Notes under the pieces: generated by a model | What the model was told of the DNA's origin: nothing | What the model saw: only the letters and a program-made list of their open reading frames with translations | Database searches by the model: none | Position numbers and translations under genes: made by a program | Assembly: GCF_042242105.1 (NCBI RefSeq) | Contig: NC_092027.1 | Span: 12,685,721-12,749,720, forward strand | Origin: Pempheris klunzingeri | Lineage: Eukaryota > Chordata > Actinopteri > Acropomatiformes > Pempheridae | DNA length: 64,000 nt | Direction: 5' to 3' | Part shown: positions 25,909 to 38,559 of the stretch, in pieces | Position numbering within the stretch: position 1 is the first letter of the stretch | Layout of the letters: each line of letters begins with the position of its first letter

Positions 25909-25990
25909 TTTGTTTACGGGTTCGAAGTGAAGTCCGGCTCAGTGTATTATTTATTTTATTTAGCTAGCAAGGGGAAACAAGATGGCTGCT
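25909..25990 (-). promoter_or_regulatory. nfyc: Candidate non-coding first exon and core promoter of nfyc
   Basis: On the minus strand a strong 5' splice site (AAA|GTGAGTAAG) ends at 25909. Upstream of it are a YY1-like motif (complement CAAGATGGCTGC at about 25978-25989), a full CRE palindrome TGACGTCA at 26026-26033 and a second GACGTCA at 26054-26060. No start codon is needed because translation starts in the exon at 14,674. The site lies about 0.5 kb downstream of the previous gene's stop codon. Transcript data would be decisive. Confidence 0.35.
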
Positions 25991-26575
25991 AGTCGAACCG
26001 GAAAGAGTTGAATGCATGAACGCGATGACGTCAAAGTTACGTTCTCACGCAACGACGTCAATCACTCATTAAATTTGTTAAATTGAAAAGGGATTTTGGT
26101 CGATATGATAAATGTATAAGGTCCCCAGTGTTATTAGTGAACTAGTAAAGACCACAACAGCTATTTTAATTAGGCAGTTATCATTTAAGTGATATGAACA
26201 CTTGTGTGTACAAAATATATGAATACAGCTGCTGCTAATAACAGAACTAATGTGACAGATTTAGTACCACACTATTTACAAATGTGTGCAGTAAATAGTT
26301 CAGTCAAAATAAGTTGAACTTAATTAAATGTGCTGTGCAGTTTAAAACTAAAATATTAGTTAGTCTTCGTGCCGTTGATGACAGTAAATATGGAGAATTG
26401 AAAGACAATGCAATTGCAATAGGCAAATGTTTTAATGTTTACATAAACACTCACCAAATTATTCACAAATGTCTAAACAAACAAGGAGAAAGAAAGTTTA
26501 ACATTGATTAATTTCCAACCTGAAGTATTCAATAAAAAAAATGGGGTTTAGTAAACTTTAATAGAAATCTGAAAA

Positions 26576-29500
26576 CTATTTCCTTGCCACCAGTTCCAAG
26601 AGGGTGGAGGTGATTTTGTCCAGGTTGTTGGAGTAGCGACGGCCCCTGTCCATCCTGGCTCCTCGTTCCATCTGGATGGGAGGTGCAGAAGTGTGGGAGT
26701 CCACAAACCCCTCAGCAGCAGCAGGTCGGTAGTCGCGAGGGCGCATGGGTTCCTGAAACCATTCAGGATAACTTGCTGGCTCATCCGGATGGGAAGCATG
26801 TGATGACTGAGACATCTCAGGCCAACCAAAGCCCTCTGAAAGAACATCAAAAGGAACAGATTTTAAATGAAAGGACATGAAAAGATGCAGATCTTGTTTT
26901 ATTTTATCAGAGGGAAGCAGAATACATAGCATATTGTTAATCACAAGATTCATAGATCATGTCATTAAATCATAGGATAAATTAATATAAACTTTGCTTT
27001 GTGCACTTTGCCATTACACATAAAACTATCAGAAAATAGTACAGACACATGACACAGCAAATTTCAAATCAAGAATAATGAAGAATATTATATAATCTAC
27101 CTTCATAACAGCTTCTGTTTGAGTGTCTGGTTTCCCCGCGTCCAGGATGATGGTATTCATGGTCAGGTGCACGCTCATGCCGCTTCCAGCCTCTTTCTCC
27201 ATGATCTTCTTTAAAGTAGAGGTCTTCTGGTTGTCTAAGGTCTGAATCTTGCCTCAAGGTGGTCTCATACTGGTGCCTGGGAGACAGCTCTGGCTCTGGT
27301 TTTAAGCTGTCATAATCTTCGGCAAAGGCAGCTCTCACTTGGTTATTTTGCTGTGACAACAAAAACGAACATTTCTATGATTAATCTGCGCTGCGTTGCA
27401 GAGAGGAAGAGCATTAAACCGTGCATTACATTAGAGAGACCAACCCTGTGCAGGGTGAGACGTACCCCAGCTCTGTCAGCTTTTTTGTTCTTGAATTCTT
27501 TCAGGAGGTTGCAAAGTTTGTTCTTCAGGAAGTCAGCCTCTTCTGCATTTTCAATTTCAATGTTTTTCTAGTGACAAGAGAAAAACACATACTTAAGATG
27601 AGCAAATGCAGAGTGCTTAGGTAGCCACAAAGTCACATAGTTGCAAATGTTGATTCCAGCCAGCGACTTTGTTGCGTGTCACCCTGTTTCCTGTTTGTCT
27701 CCTCTCTGTACTGTCCAATAAAGGCAAAGATGCCAAAAACATAATCTTTAATGATATATAACAAAAAACCATTACTGATATTATGTTGGAAATCTGAATT
27801 TATGATCTTACCAGTATATCAAAGACACCCTCTGACTCAGAGCCTCCTCCTCTGTAGCTTTCTGCATGACGTGAGCTCTGGAAAAAAAAAACAGGTTTGG
27901 CACAGTGATGCCACGAGTACATGTTGTAGATTAGTTAGAAGTATGACATAAAGGCAGGTTGCTAGTTATTCACGACAAATAGTCTTATTTTACAATTACG
28001 TACCTGTGATTCTACATAAAGGTCAGGATGTGGTGCTCCGTGGATTTCAGGTCTAGGACGACCACCAAACTTTGGATTTGGAGGTCCGTACTCATCACTG
28101 AACCTAAAAGCACAAATTGAACATGTCCAGAACAATACTGTGAGAAGATGAAAATACAAAGCATTTAGTCAAACATGAAATAATTTTAAGTTTCATGGAG
28201 AGCAATCTTAACAGACCAGGCACATTATCACTCACATCTCCTTTGTCGTTTCCACCTCCTCTGCTGTGGCATCGGAGAAGCGGCTCTTTCTTTTTCTTTT
28301 GCCGTGGCCCTCGTCGTTAGCGGACCCTTTCAGGAAGCGCCTGAAAGGCTCCGGGATGTTACACATGGTCGTGGTAAGTTCCACTTGTCTCTGGGAGTTG
28401 GGAGGTACCGTTTGGCCCGGCCTGGGGTTGGCAACTGCTTCTTCGTGGTGAGGTTCTCTCCTTTGAAGGCCATAGCCTCTGATCGTATTAAACATATGGG
28501 CACTCGATCGGTCACTCTCCATAGGCGCGGGAAAGCTCCTCCTCGTGGCCCCTGGTTCAGTTGGTCCCTGCCTACATGCTCTATTCATACTGTTGTGTCG
28601 ACCAGACTCCCTGTCCAGAGACCACCGTTGGTTATTGCCCTCTGGGAACAATGGCTGTGACTGCTGATACTCGGCAGAACAAACTCGCCTTCGCCGGACT
28701 TCCTCAGAGTAGAACTCCTTCAGCTGATCTCTTTCTGGGTAAGGTCTTCTCTGTGGAGGAGCCTCTTCTGGGTAATACTCTACATGCTGAGCCTGCTGAT
28801 GGGGTGACTCCTCCCTTAAATCACGGCCGGGAATGCGACCACGCTCAAGTATAGCTCTTCTTTGCGGTTCTTCAACATATTTCTCTTCATACCCCCTTCG
28901 ATAATCAGGGTCCAGACAGTCTCTTCTGTACGCATCACTTTCACTGTGATCTGCCCTCTGAAGCTCCTCTCGCATGCTGTCCTGGCTGAGAGTGTCCTCC
29001 TGTTGGTACATGTGTCTGTCTCTATTTTTCAACATGTAAGGGTCTTCTGGATGGCACCGGGGTGTATTAGGGTAACTTGTGGGATACCTTCCTCGGTTAG
29101 AGGGCTCATGCTGAAAGTCCCTAAGCTGTGGTGGGTGTAATGGCCCATCTCGTTGGGCCAAACTTTTTTGCCCCAGCCTTAAGGGAACTAGGGAACAAGA
29201 GTAAGAGTAGTTTAAGTAGAATATATTGATATTAATTATGGATTGCTAGTGATCCGCAAACTTATTCTACATGCAGTAACTGTTCGTAAGCAGGTGAAAT
29301 TAGGCACTCAATTATTCTTGTGATGCACAGCAGAGGTCATTTATTCATTTATGAAGAAAAATCTGAAATAATATTGCTCTTATGAGCAGTTTTTAAATTA
29401 GGTCACTTTAATGCATCACAGTAGATTCAGTGAAAAGTCTTAAATGCATGTCACAACTTTAAAATAATGCCCAAACATGTTAAATCAGACAGTTTGTGGC

Positions 29501-32460
29501 ACTGACATATATATTTGTGTATTCACGTGCAGTTTTGTTGAATAAATTCATAGTAATCATTAGTCGGGCTTGGCCATAAAATCAGCCAGGCAGATATATA
29601 AATTCATCCATTAGCTTATTGAAGATACAGTGGGTCAAAAAAGTATTTAGTCAGCCACCAATTGTGCAAGTTCTCCCACTTAAAAAGATGAGAGGCCTGT
29701 AATTTTCATCATAGGTACACTTCAACTATGAGAGACAGAATGAGAAAAAAAAATTTCAGAAAATCACATTGTCTGATTTTTAAAGAATTTATTTGCAAAT
29801 TATGGTGGAAAATAAGTATTTGGTCAATAACAAAAGTTCATCTCAATACTTTGTCATATACCCTTTGTTGGCAATGACAGAGGTCGTTTCGTTTTCTGTA
29901 AGTCTTCACAAGGTTTTCACACACTGTTGCTGGTATTTTGGCCCATTCCTCCATGCAGATCTCCTCTAGAGCAGTGATGTTTTGGGGCTGTCGCTGGGCA
30001 ACACAGACTTTCAACTCCCCCCAAAGATTTTCTATGGGGTTGAGATCTGGAGACTGGCTAGGCCACTCCAGGACCTTGAAATGCTTCTTACGAAGCCACT
30101 CCTTCGTTGCCCGGGCGGTGTGTTTGGGATCATTGTCATGCTGAAAGACCCAGCCACGTTTCATCTTCAATGCCCTTGCTGATGGAAGGAGGTTTTCACT
30201 CAAAATCTCACGATACATGGCCCCATTCATTCTTTCCTTTACACGGATCAGTTGTCCTGGTCCCTTTGCAGAAAAACAGCCCCAAAGCATGATGTTTCCA
30301 CCCCCATGCTTCACAGTAGGTATGGTGTTCTTTGGATGCAACTCAGCATTCTTTCTCCTCCAAACACGACAAGTTGAGTTTTTACCAAAAAGTTCTATTT
30401 TGGTTTCATCTGACCATATGACATTCTCCCAATCCTCTCCTGGATCATCCAAATGCTCTCTAGCAAACTTCAGACGGGCCTGGACATGTACTGGCTTAAG
30501 CAGGGGGACACGTCTGGCACTGCAGGATTTGAGTCCCTGGCGGCATAGTGTGTTACTGATGGTAGCCTTTGTTACTTTGGTCCCAGCTCTCAGCAGGTCA
30601 TTCACTAGGTCCCCCCGTGTGGTTCTGGGATTTTTGCTCACCATTCTTGTGATCATTTTGACCCCACGGGGTGAGATCTTGCGTGGAGCCCCAGATCGAG
30701 GGAGATTATCAGTGGTCTTGTATGTCTTCCATTTTCTAATAATTGCTCCCACAGTTGATTTCTTCACACCAAGCTGCTTACCTATTGCAGATTCAGTCTT
30801 CCCAGCCTGGTGCAGGTCTACAATTTTGTTTCTGGTGTCCTTTGACAGCTCTTTGGTCTTGGCCATAGTGGAGTTTGGAGTGTGACTGTTTGAGGTTGTG
30901 GACAGGTGTCTTTTATAACGAGTTCAAACAGGTGCCATTAATACAGGTAACGAGTGGAGGACAGAGGAGCCTCTTAAAGAAGAAGTTACAGGTCTGTGAG
31001 AGCCAGAAATCTTGCTTGTTTGTAGGTGACCAAATACTTATTTTACCGAGGAATTTACCAATTAATTCATTAAAAATCCTACAATGTGATTTCCTGGATT
31101 CTTTCCCCCCATTCTGTCTCTCATAGTTGAAGTGTACCTATGATGAAAATTACAGGCCTCTCTCATCTTTTTAAGTGGGAGAATCATATAACTCTGACAT
31201 TTATCAATGGTCAGCTAATAAGACCTTTTAGCTTATTTAGCTTGAATTTTTACAGCAAAATTACAGCAATTTTGCACGAAGCCTCATCAATATATTACCC
31301 ATTATCTATAACTACAGAGAGTTCACTGTTTGAATGTACCTCTTGAGATGTTTAATTTACCCTTGTTCATCTTTTTCGCCACTAGCTGAAACATTAAAGA
31401 AGTAAACACAAACACAACATACGTTAGACTCAAAATCATTTTGTTATGATTTTAAAAGTACATAATATTCAGCATAGTTGGTTACTGAAATCTGAATGTC
31501 CTACCAAAGGACTCCCTCGTCCATCTTGTCTCTCTATTATCTCTGCTTTGGCTCGTATGATCTTTCCTCCTTGGGTTATTATGGACTGCTTATCCCACAT
31601 CACCAAGTCTGGCCGTTTCACTTCCTACAAAAACATAAACGACGTGAGACATTCTCGCTTCGTTTCGCCTTCTTCATGAAAAAGCCAAGCAGACACTTAA
31701 AAAGTTCTCTGAAAACGGTCACAATGCTTTACCACATATTTCTGCCGGTGTTTACGACCAATCACGTGACGGACCATTTCTGCTAGGTGTGCAGTCTGAT
31801 GACAGAGCCGACATGTGTATCTGGGGCCTGCTTGTGGGTCATTACATGGTACTTCGTCCAAATAGTTCAAACCTACATAATGAAAGCAAAAAAAAAAAAG
31901 TTAAATATAGATCTAATTAACATGAAAAATACAAAAAATGCTCAAAAATATGTATGAAGTTATTCACCAATGATGGGCTCATCAAGCTTCATGTATTCCA
32001 GATACTGTAAAATGTCCTCAAATTCGGGTATGAGACGCTGTCTGACAGCAAGTCCTGAGAAACCCAAACACTGGTAGTTAGCAAAAGAAAGCATCATAAC
32101 ACAGAGGGCTTTTTAAGATGATCACGCTTTTAGGTACGGCTACACTCCACATTTCTAACCACCTTTTGTGTTAAACCTTTTCCAGACTACTGTGAGCTTG
32201 ACGACACAGACATCTAGTATAAACGCACACGGCGGGCCAACAGGTGTGACGACGACTGTAGCTGCAGCCAAAAGGGTTCCTATCTCCCGTTCATATAGTG
32301 ACATCAGACTATTGCAAATGCGTGGCACACACATATTTATGCACAATCTCCAAAGTTTCCCCTTTGAACTCTCTGGTCCTCAAACTCAGCTCTGCCTTCA
32401 TCGGCAGGGAGGTCATCTCTCTGAAATCATGGGATGCAGTCTTCTCTGTCTCATGATGCT

Positions 32461-32506
<46 letters not shown>

Positions 32507-35500
32507 GCAAATGTCTCCAGATAAGGAAACTAAGATGATTTTATGGTATACAGAACCTCACTGTGCAAGAAAAAAGACCTAGTGAGGCATTATGGCCTGA
32601 GCCTCCTGTGTATCCATCTTAGGGCAAAAGCAGCTGATGTTACCTACATCACCAACAGTTGAGGAAAAATTATTTTTCCTACCATCCCAAAAATGGTCCC
32701 AATAAATTCATGTTCACAAATATGAGCGCGCCAAAGCTCTTAGCTCAGTTTAAACAAACAGAAGCCCACCACTCTGTATTTGAGCATACACCACATTCTC
32801 CAACAGGCAAAACTGGAACATGCCTCCCCAGGCTGCACATAAGCAAACATGCTCGTATCGCTTGCCTGTTTCTTTAATACAAGCAAGGAACTTGAACATA
32901 TTTTTCTCTTTTCTGCTTTGATAGTTGGATCAAATAATCAACTTGTTTTCTCACAGAAGAGGACCGTCTGAGGTGAAGGTAGAGAACTGTCCACAAACTC
33001 TCCTTGTACAGACGGTGAAAAGGAGCTTTTTATATATTTCCAGAGAGAAATGTTCTTAAAGCCAACCACTTGTGCCCACAGACTCCAGGCTGACCAGTCA
33101 GGCTACGCAGCAGACATTCCTCTCCCCAGTCCAGCTCACAGCGCGCTGAGCCCGACTCACCTGCTATTCATGTCCCTGATGCCATTGCATCTGGGGCTGG
33201 ATCCAGTCCAGGTGGTAGCTCTATAATTGTTCTCCCCCTGGTAAATGCATGAGCCTGTAAGCCCAAATTGAGGTCATTTTGTACTACAAAATCAGTGACT
33301 GATTACTAGACAGGATGTTTCCCATCCAGCTAGTAATATTAATGCTATGCAACATTTCTATGCAGTAACGTTTCAGAGGCCTGGTACACATTATGGGATT
33401 ACAGCAGAAAATGAACTGAATTTATGCAGCACTTTAAAAAAGGGAAGGAGAAAACACTGCCTGTCAGTCATTGATGTTTCTAACTATTCAGCTACAGACA
33501 GCAGTCACCTTACTGACCACAACGAGGTGCACAGTGGTACCTGTCTACCATTAACAAGATAAAAACACAACAGGGCATCCAGGTTGACATTTGAACAATT
33601 CAACTCCAGTTAGCTGCACTCGGGTCAATTTCAGTACCCAGGATGATGTGCCATTTCTGGCACTTAATTTACAACAAAACCTGCATTGGTCTGGCAATCA
33701 GACGTGCTGGATTTATACCGATATTAACTCTGAGGGACACTGTCCTCTCTGCAAACTAACCACAGTAAAGACCAGTCCAACATGCATTATATGGCATCTA
33801 TGTCAAAAAGTGAGCGTTACACTTGTAAGATTGTTGCTAGCCTCATGCCAAAACCATTGGCATTACTCCATAGCGGCCTCCACTCTTCTGAGAAGGCTTT
33901 CCACAAGACTCAACCCTGATTCCACTGATTTTCTCAATTCTGCCACAAGACCTTTAGTGAGGTCAGGCGTTGATGTTGGGCGATAAGGTCTGTCCTGTAG
34001 TCGGTGTTCCCGTTCATCTCAGAGCTGTTCGGTGGGGTGAGGTCAGGGCTCTGCCCGGGTAAGTCAAGATTCTCCTTAAGTTGGAACCAAGGGGTCTGAG
34101 CCAAAGCATGAAAACAGCCCAAGACAAAAAGTACATCAAAGCATGTTGAGATACTTTTGGCTGTACAGCATAAAGATCAAGATCAGAATTTCAAGTTTTT
34201 ATATCTGACTATTAGGCGCTAGCACACATCATCAACACGGTTCATAACCGTTCTTAGAGATTCACTACCACTGACGACTAAAGAAAAACACCCCTAAAAC
34301 TAGGCATCAGATTAGAGTGACCACTGCTACCTTTCTGTGTGGACTGAATTACTTGCCAGAATAGACAGCAAATATACTCAAGGCCGGAACAGAACAAAAT
34401 GACAAGGCTGAAGATGAAGTCTACTTACCCGCAGCAACAAGGCCATCCTCTTTCTGCCAGGAACGAAAGGAGAGCAATTAAATTAAGTCAATCAGTGCTA
34501 CTGCAAACAGAGAAAGGGTTATATCATGGAAACATTTTTTAAACACATTATGGTCAACTGAAACCACAGCTCACTTGAGGTGCGGTTACGGTGCATATCC
34601 TCACCTGTTTCTGTTAAGTTACATTTTCATAGTGAGTCCATAAGGAAATAAAGTAGTTGAGGAAAAAGGAGCATTTCCTCCTGGAGGTCACTTTTAAACA
34701 TAACTGCACATAAAGCGCCAACTTCCTGTGAGACCAACTTAATGTGAAAATGGATGGCTGTATGGAGAGAAGCAGTCGTGTTTTTTTCAACACGACCAAA
34801 AGACACAGACCAATGTTGAAGTTGCTTTTGCACGCACAACTACAGTGATTGTATTGGGCAATATGCGGCTGACCACACATCAGCGCTGAGGCTGAGTGTA
34901 TCCAGTGTAGACACTGAGGAAGGACCGAAGCTGGTGACAAGCTGATGTAGCTAGACAGTGTGGACAAGGTGTTAGCATCTGTAATGCTCGGCTGTCCATG
35001 TTTATTTATTGTTTCTGTTCCACGCCTGACATTCCAGCAGTACAGCGTGTGAATGTGAAGTCAGTGACCCAAGGACATCCTCCATATGAAACACTATACA
35101 CACTCCACTGAAAGGACATGCTGACAAAGTAAGACGATCTCTCACGAAATCCTGCTCCACAGAATGACCAAGTTGGCTTGACCAGATGACCCGACTCCAC
35201 TGGAGATGGTTAAGAAGCTTAACTCAAATTATTCTAATATCCTTGTAAAAGTATCCAGGATTTCTGGTTGTCATGCACAAAACCCATCAACAACCATTAC
35301 GGTGGTGGGAACTGAGAAAGAACCATGGCTATAAACTGTTGCTGTTGTTGCAAGAAAACCTTCAGCTGCAGCACAGCTGCAGGTGAAGGCTTCCTGAAAA
35401 CAAATGTCTGCTTCAGAATAGAAAAGAGACATTTTGTGAGCATTCACAAAAGCCGTTTTTCAAAAACAGGAAACCTGCTGTTGTCCCAAGGAAGTTGTGT

Positions 35501-37001
35501 CCGTCACAATCGTCCACGTGTGATAATGTGGGACAACATGAAGGAAACGTTGATCAAGTCCCATAGGTATGTCTGACTTAAATGTGTTAACAAGCTTCTC
35601 GTGTGCCATAAACTTCGTGCAAGGTGCACTCAACCAAGACACAGTGATGAATGGCACACAGCCTCCATGATGATCAAAAACAAATATTGGTAAACATTCA
35701 TTTCCCCTGTTTGCTTGTTGATGCTGAAGACATGATTGAAGATTGCGCAATTTTTTCAGTCATGGGAGCCCAAAAACAAAATTTTAGCACATGTTAATAA
35801 AATGCCAATGTGCACTGAATATAAGCTTCATGTCTGACCCAAATGAAATGCAAGAACACCCTGCAGGGTGTTGTCACCGATCTTGTACTTACTTTACCAC
35901 CAGTTCATGCAATGTTTGCATACCAAGATGCATGGCAGGACAGAATTATGGATTATGATCGCAGGCAGGCAAAACATCAGAAATAAAATACTGGAGAGGT
36001 CTTCAAACAAAAAAAGAGCCCAGAGATGTTGGTAGCGACTTGGAAAGATAGTGAAATATCACTTTTGGTTGCTTCTTTTTTGCAGTACACAGTTTTTTCT
36101 TGAACCTGTGGAATATCAGTGAGTGGATGAAAAGAAACACCAGCAGGTCATCGTAGAAACACAACTCATTATGAAATGCTCACTGACCATTAATTTGACC
36201 AATAACAGCACTAACTGTTTTAGCTACATCAGAGTTCAACACTGCGTTCACAGATTGCATTGCTTTCTGCTCCAGTTAATGGTGCTGTGTACCTTTATAT
36301 GCCCTGGCGTAGTCAAGTGTATCTTGTACAAGGTTTCACCCCTTATGGACTTTTCACAGATCTGGATTAAAAGAGAAAACATGAATCATTTAGTATCATA
36401 CAATAGTAAGATATACAGCATCTGAACTAACTATCCTCAATCCTATCAATGTGATGGATAATCAGAAGGCTCCACAATAACCATTAATTTTAATAAACGT
36501 TCATCAAAAACTGATTAGAACCTTTATGGAAGTAGGGAGTTGATTTCATATCTGCTGTATTACACTGGATTAGGTTTACCTGATTAACTTGAAGGTGATC
36601 TAATCATCAGTGACCACAAACTGAACATCATGCCCAATATGTATCAACCTGATGGGCAGTGAATGACCAAGACACAAACTAAAACACACACAGTGTAGTG
36701 TGATGTGTGCAGTATATACTGTATCTGAGATATAATTACCAAATCACTTCTGTCAAACTAATGTTCATTTTATTGTCTCCTGTCCAAACTGTACTTTTGC
36801 TTTTTATTTTGGCAATATTGTTCCAAAACCTCCATGCCAAAAAAGAAAATGAAAAACCTGGCTAGCTCTGTGTGCGAGCCAAGCAGCATGTCTGCCTTGA
36901 ACTTTGGTTCATGTTTGGTACATGTGAGATGACGGTAGCTAGCTTACCGTGCACTCAATAAACTCGGCTTCATCGTCGTATGGTGTCTCCAGCTCGTCCA
37001 T
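26576..37001 (-). CDS. Matrin/U1-type zinc-finger protein with one finger, 726 aa, function unknown
   Basis: Twelve coding exons: 36948-37001, 34429-34453, 31968-32054, 31733-31872, 31505-31624, 31361-31385, 28236-29187, 28004-28103, 27812-27877, 27466-27567, 27101-27350 and 26576-26835. Phases agree throughout and the total is 2181 nt. The N-terminus is acidic ([18 protein letters not shown]). A P-I-I-G motif ends at about residue 56, followed by a matrin-type C2H2 finger (C76, C79, H91, H97; [18 protein letters not shown]). This finger class binds double-stranded RNA or serves in splicing factors. A large Arg/Glu/Tyr-rich disordered exon (about 151-467) ends in a basic nuclear signal [11 protein letters not shown] (446-456). 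Helical segments follow at 524-557 and at the C-terminus ([15 protein letters not shown]). Two exons are only 25 nt. The long middle intron carries a Tc1 copy. I do not recognise an orthologue name; it may belong with ZNF318-like or other uncharacterised fish matrin-finger proteins. A nuclear RNA-related role is inference. Confidence 0.85.
29628..31183 (-). mobile_element. Tc1/mariner transposon, transposase intact, right terminal repeat truncated
   Basis: The left end starts CAGTGGGTCAAAAAAGTATT at 29628 after a TA dinucleotide. The inner part of the same repeat is found inverted at about 31110-31183, where identity stops abruptly at AGTGGGAGAA. The outer 43 bp expected on the right are absent. 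The element lies in the intron between exons 31361-31385 and 28236-29187 of the one-finger zinc-finger gene, in the same orientation. Confidence 0.92.
29838..30866 (-). CDS. Tc1/mariner-family transposase, 342 aa
   Basis: An uninterrupted frame of the usual length for Tc1-like transposases (about 340 aa). It has an N-terminal paired-type helix-turn-helix DNA-binding region ([34 protein letters not shown]), a second HTH with a GAPRK linker, and the DDE catalytic domain. The catalytic residues are seen as D in VIWSDETK (about 154), D in [11 protein letters not shown] (about 245) and E in [12 protein letters not shown] (about 281). [13 protein letters not shown] glycine-rich box is also present. 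Enzymes of this family cut and paste DNA at TA sites. The frame shows no stop or frameshift, which suggests a recent insertion. The start is the ATG of [12 protein letters not shown], the family's usual beginning. Confidence 0.95.
   Translation of the reverse strand: MAKTKELSKDTRNKIVDLHQAGKTESAIGKQLGVKKSTVGAIIRKWKTYKTTDNLPRSGAPRKISPRGVKMITRMVSKNPRTTRGDLVNDLLRAGTKVTKATISNTLCRQGLKSCSARRVPLLKPVHVQARLKFAREHLDDPGEDWENVIWSDETKIELFGKNSTCRVWRRKNAELHPKNTIPTVKHGGGNIMLWGCFSAKGPGQLIRVKERMNGAMYREILSENLLPSARALKMKRGWVFQHDNDPKHTARATKEWLRKKHFKVLEWPSQSPDLNPIENLWGELKVCVAQRQPQNITALEEICMEEWAKIPATVCENLVKTYRKRNDLCHCQQRVYDKVLR
32460..32506. repeat. (TTG)15 microsatellite
   Basis: Fifteen uninterrupted TTG units in an intron of the one-finger zinc-finger gene. 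Confidence 0.97.
33866..34171 (-). mobile_element. Internally deleted, degenerate Tc1-like element
   Basis: The minus strand encodes a decayed stretch of a second Tc1 subfamily's transposase C-terminus (GQSPDLTPP where PDLNPIEHLW is expected, then a [13 protein letters not shown] remnant). It ends with a terminal-like GATACTTTTGGCTGTACAGC at about 34171. Most of the transposase is missing. It lies in the intron between exons 34429-34453 and 31968-32054. Confidence 0.7.
34460..36940. other. First intron of the one-finger zinc-finger gene
   Basis: About 2.5 kb between coding exons 36948-37001 and 34429-34453. No exon, RNA gene or identifiable mobile element was recognised. Confidence 0.6.
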
Positions 37002-37430
37002 TGTTGGATGTTTTACGACTTGCGTTGAATTTGTCGTTATACTACAAGAATCCGCTGGTAGCTTAACTAGCTTAGCAGCCAAGCTAGTTAGCACACTGAT
37101 GGCAGTTTACATGTAAACGCAGCTTTAACGTCAGCTAAAACTGTCTAATTAGCGCGTGTGTGGATTATTTTGCATAAATTGTGTGAAGGGTTCGGTCTTG
37201 TTGTTCACTGAACAGCCTTGGGATACTTCTATTTACCATAAATGCATAGTATTTACAGTCGGCGAAATTGAGGAAGTACTTCCTGTGTGTGTGTGTGCGC
37301 ACTGTCCACCGTAAACAACTCACATGAGCGGGGTCGTCTTAGTTACGCGTCACCTCCGTCTAAAAACTATCACGGTGTCAAAAACGAGCGAACCTTCAAA
37401 GTCACGTTAAACTGTTGTACGTCCGTTTGC
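37002..37430 (-). promoter_or_regulatory. 5' region of the one-finger zinc-finger gene
   Basis: The sequence just upstream of the ATG at 37,001 is relatively CpG-rich and has no coding potential. The candidate 3' end of the rprd1a-like gene is only about 0.5 kb away, so the promoter must fit in this gap. No clear TATA box is seen. Confidence 0.4.
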
Positions 37431-37521
37431 GCCTCCTTCTGGCCTCAACAGTACTTCAACTGCAGTCAAACTCTAATGGCATACACAGCAGACAGGGCTA
37501 CAGACATTTGTACATTTTCTG

Positions 37522-37527
37522 TTTATT
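37522..37527 (-). terminator. Candidate polyadenylation signal of the rprd1a-like gene
   Basis: AATAAA on the minus strand, about 1.03 kb beyond the stop codon at 38,560, giving a 3' UTR of about 1 kb. Confidence 0.4.
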
Positions 37528-38559
37528 TGGGTCTAAGAAGAGGTTGCATCATATGTACAAAAACAAACAGCTTAAGTCTGGCTTTGGAAACTGGGGCACC
37601 TGTGAAGCTGTGAGAGGCATCAGCACAGCATTCAGAGGACTTGAGGATGCATCTATGAAGCAGTATGATACAGTAAACAAGACAACGGACTCCTTCGTCC
37701 ATGATTTCAGTACAGTGGAGGCCTGAGCAACTATGAATAAATCAGCGTGCAGAGACGCCACAGTAATTTGACTGAATGACCATTTCGCAAAGCCATGTTG
37801 GCATGGATACAAATCATAAGCACTTACAGGTTTCACTCCTGTCATATTTACATGCAAATTTGAATATGTACACTGACCAATGATTTACACACCCCTCTCA
37901 CAAAGAGGCTTGGTGTAAATGATGGTAACATTATTTTGATTTGCTTTCGGGGACATGGCTTAGTTACTCAGCTTCAGAATATGGTTTTCGTAACGAGTAC
38001 ACCGTTCTCTTCAGAGGCCATTATCACACTGCATGAAAATGACAAATCAGCTGCTGCAATGATCTATAACCAAGAGTTAGACGGATGCATTTACAGAAAC
38101 AGCTAAATAAAGTCACGACAGCAGCCCAAAACAGTGAAAAGTCTAATGAATGATAGCACAAAAGGGATACACTCTGGTGCATTGTCATAAGTCCCTATGA
38201 ATACAAAAATAACACACTGGCATCATCCATACCACTTTAAAGCTGTAAAAGTTAGATAGACAGGGGCCAAAGCATGAGAGGCCTGTGTCTCATAATTATA
38301 AATCTTAAATTACATTATGTACTGATGACATACAGGACGAAGAGATGAGCTGACAGACAGAAAACAGACATTTCTGTTGATAAAAGCCATGTGGATATAT
38401 AATCTGTTGAACACAGAATGAAAACCACAGGTCACCATACAGGGCCACACAGACACTTTCCTAAATCATGAACAGAGGACCAGTCAAAAGTGGAGGAGAC
38501 AGGATGAGATGTTTCAGTAGCAGAAGGGTCGGGTATCTGATCAGGAGGAGAAACCTCAG

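Noticed and set aside
26526-26532. AATAAA near 26.53 kb as a polyadenylation signal
   Set aside because: It lies on the plus strand, opposite to the gene that ends at 26,576.
30217-30885. 222-codon plus-strand frame
   Set aside because: It is the antisense shadow of the Tc1 transposase.
32460-32506. Repeated unit at 32.46 kb considered as a CRISPR-like or satellite array
   Set aside because: It is a simple TTG microsatellite with no spacers.
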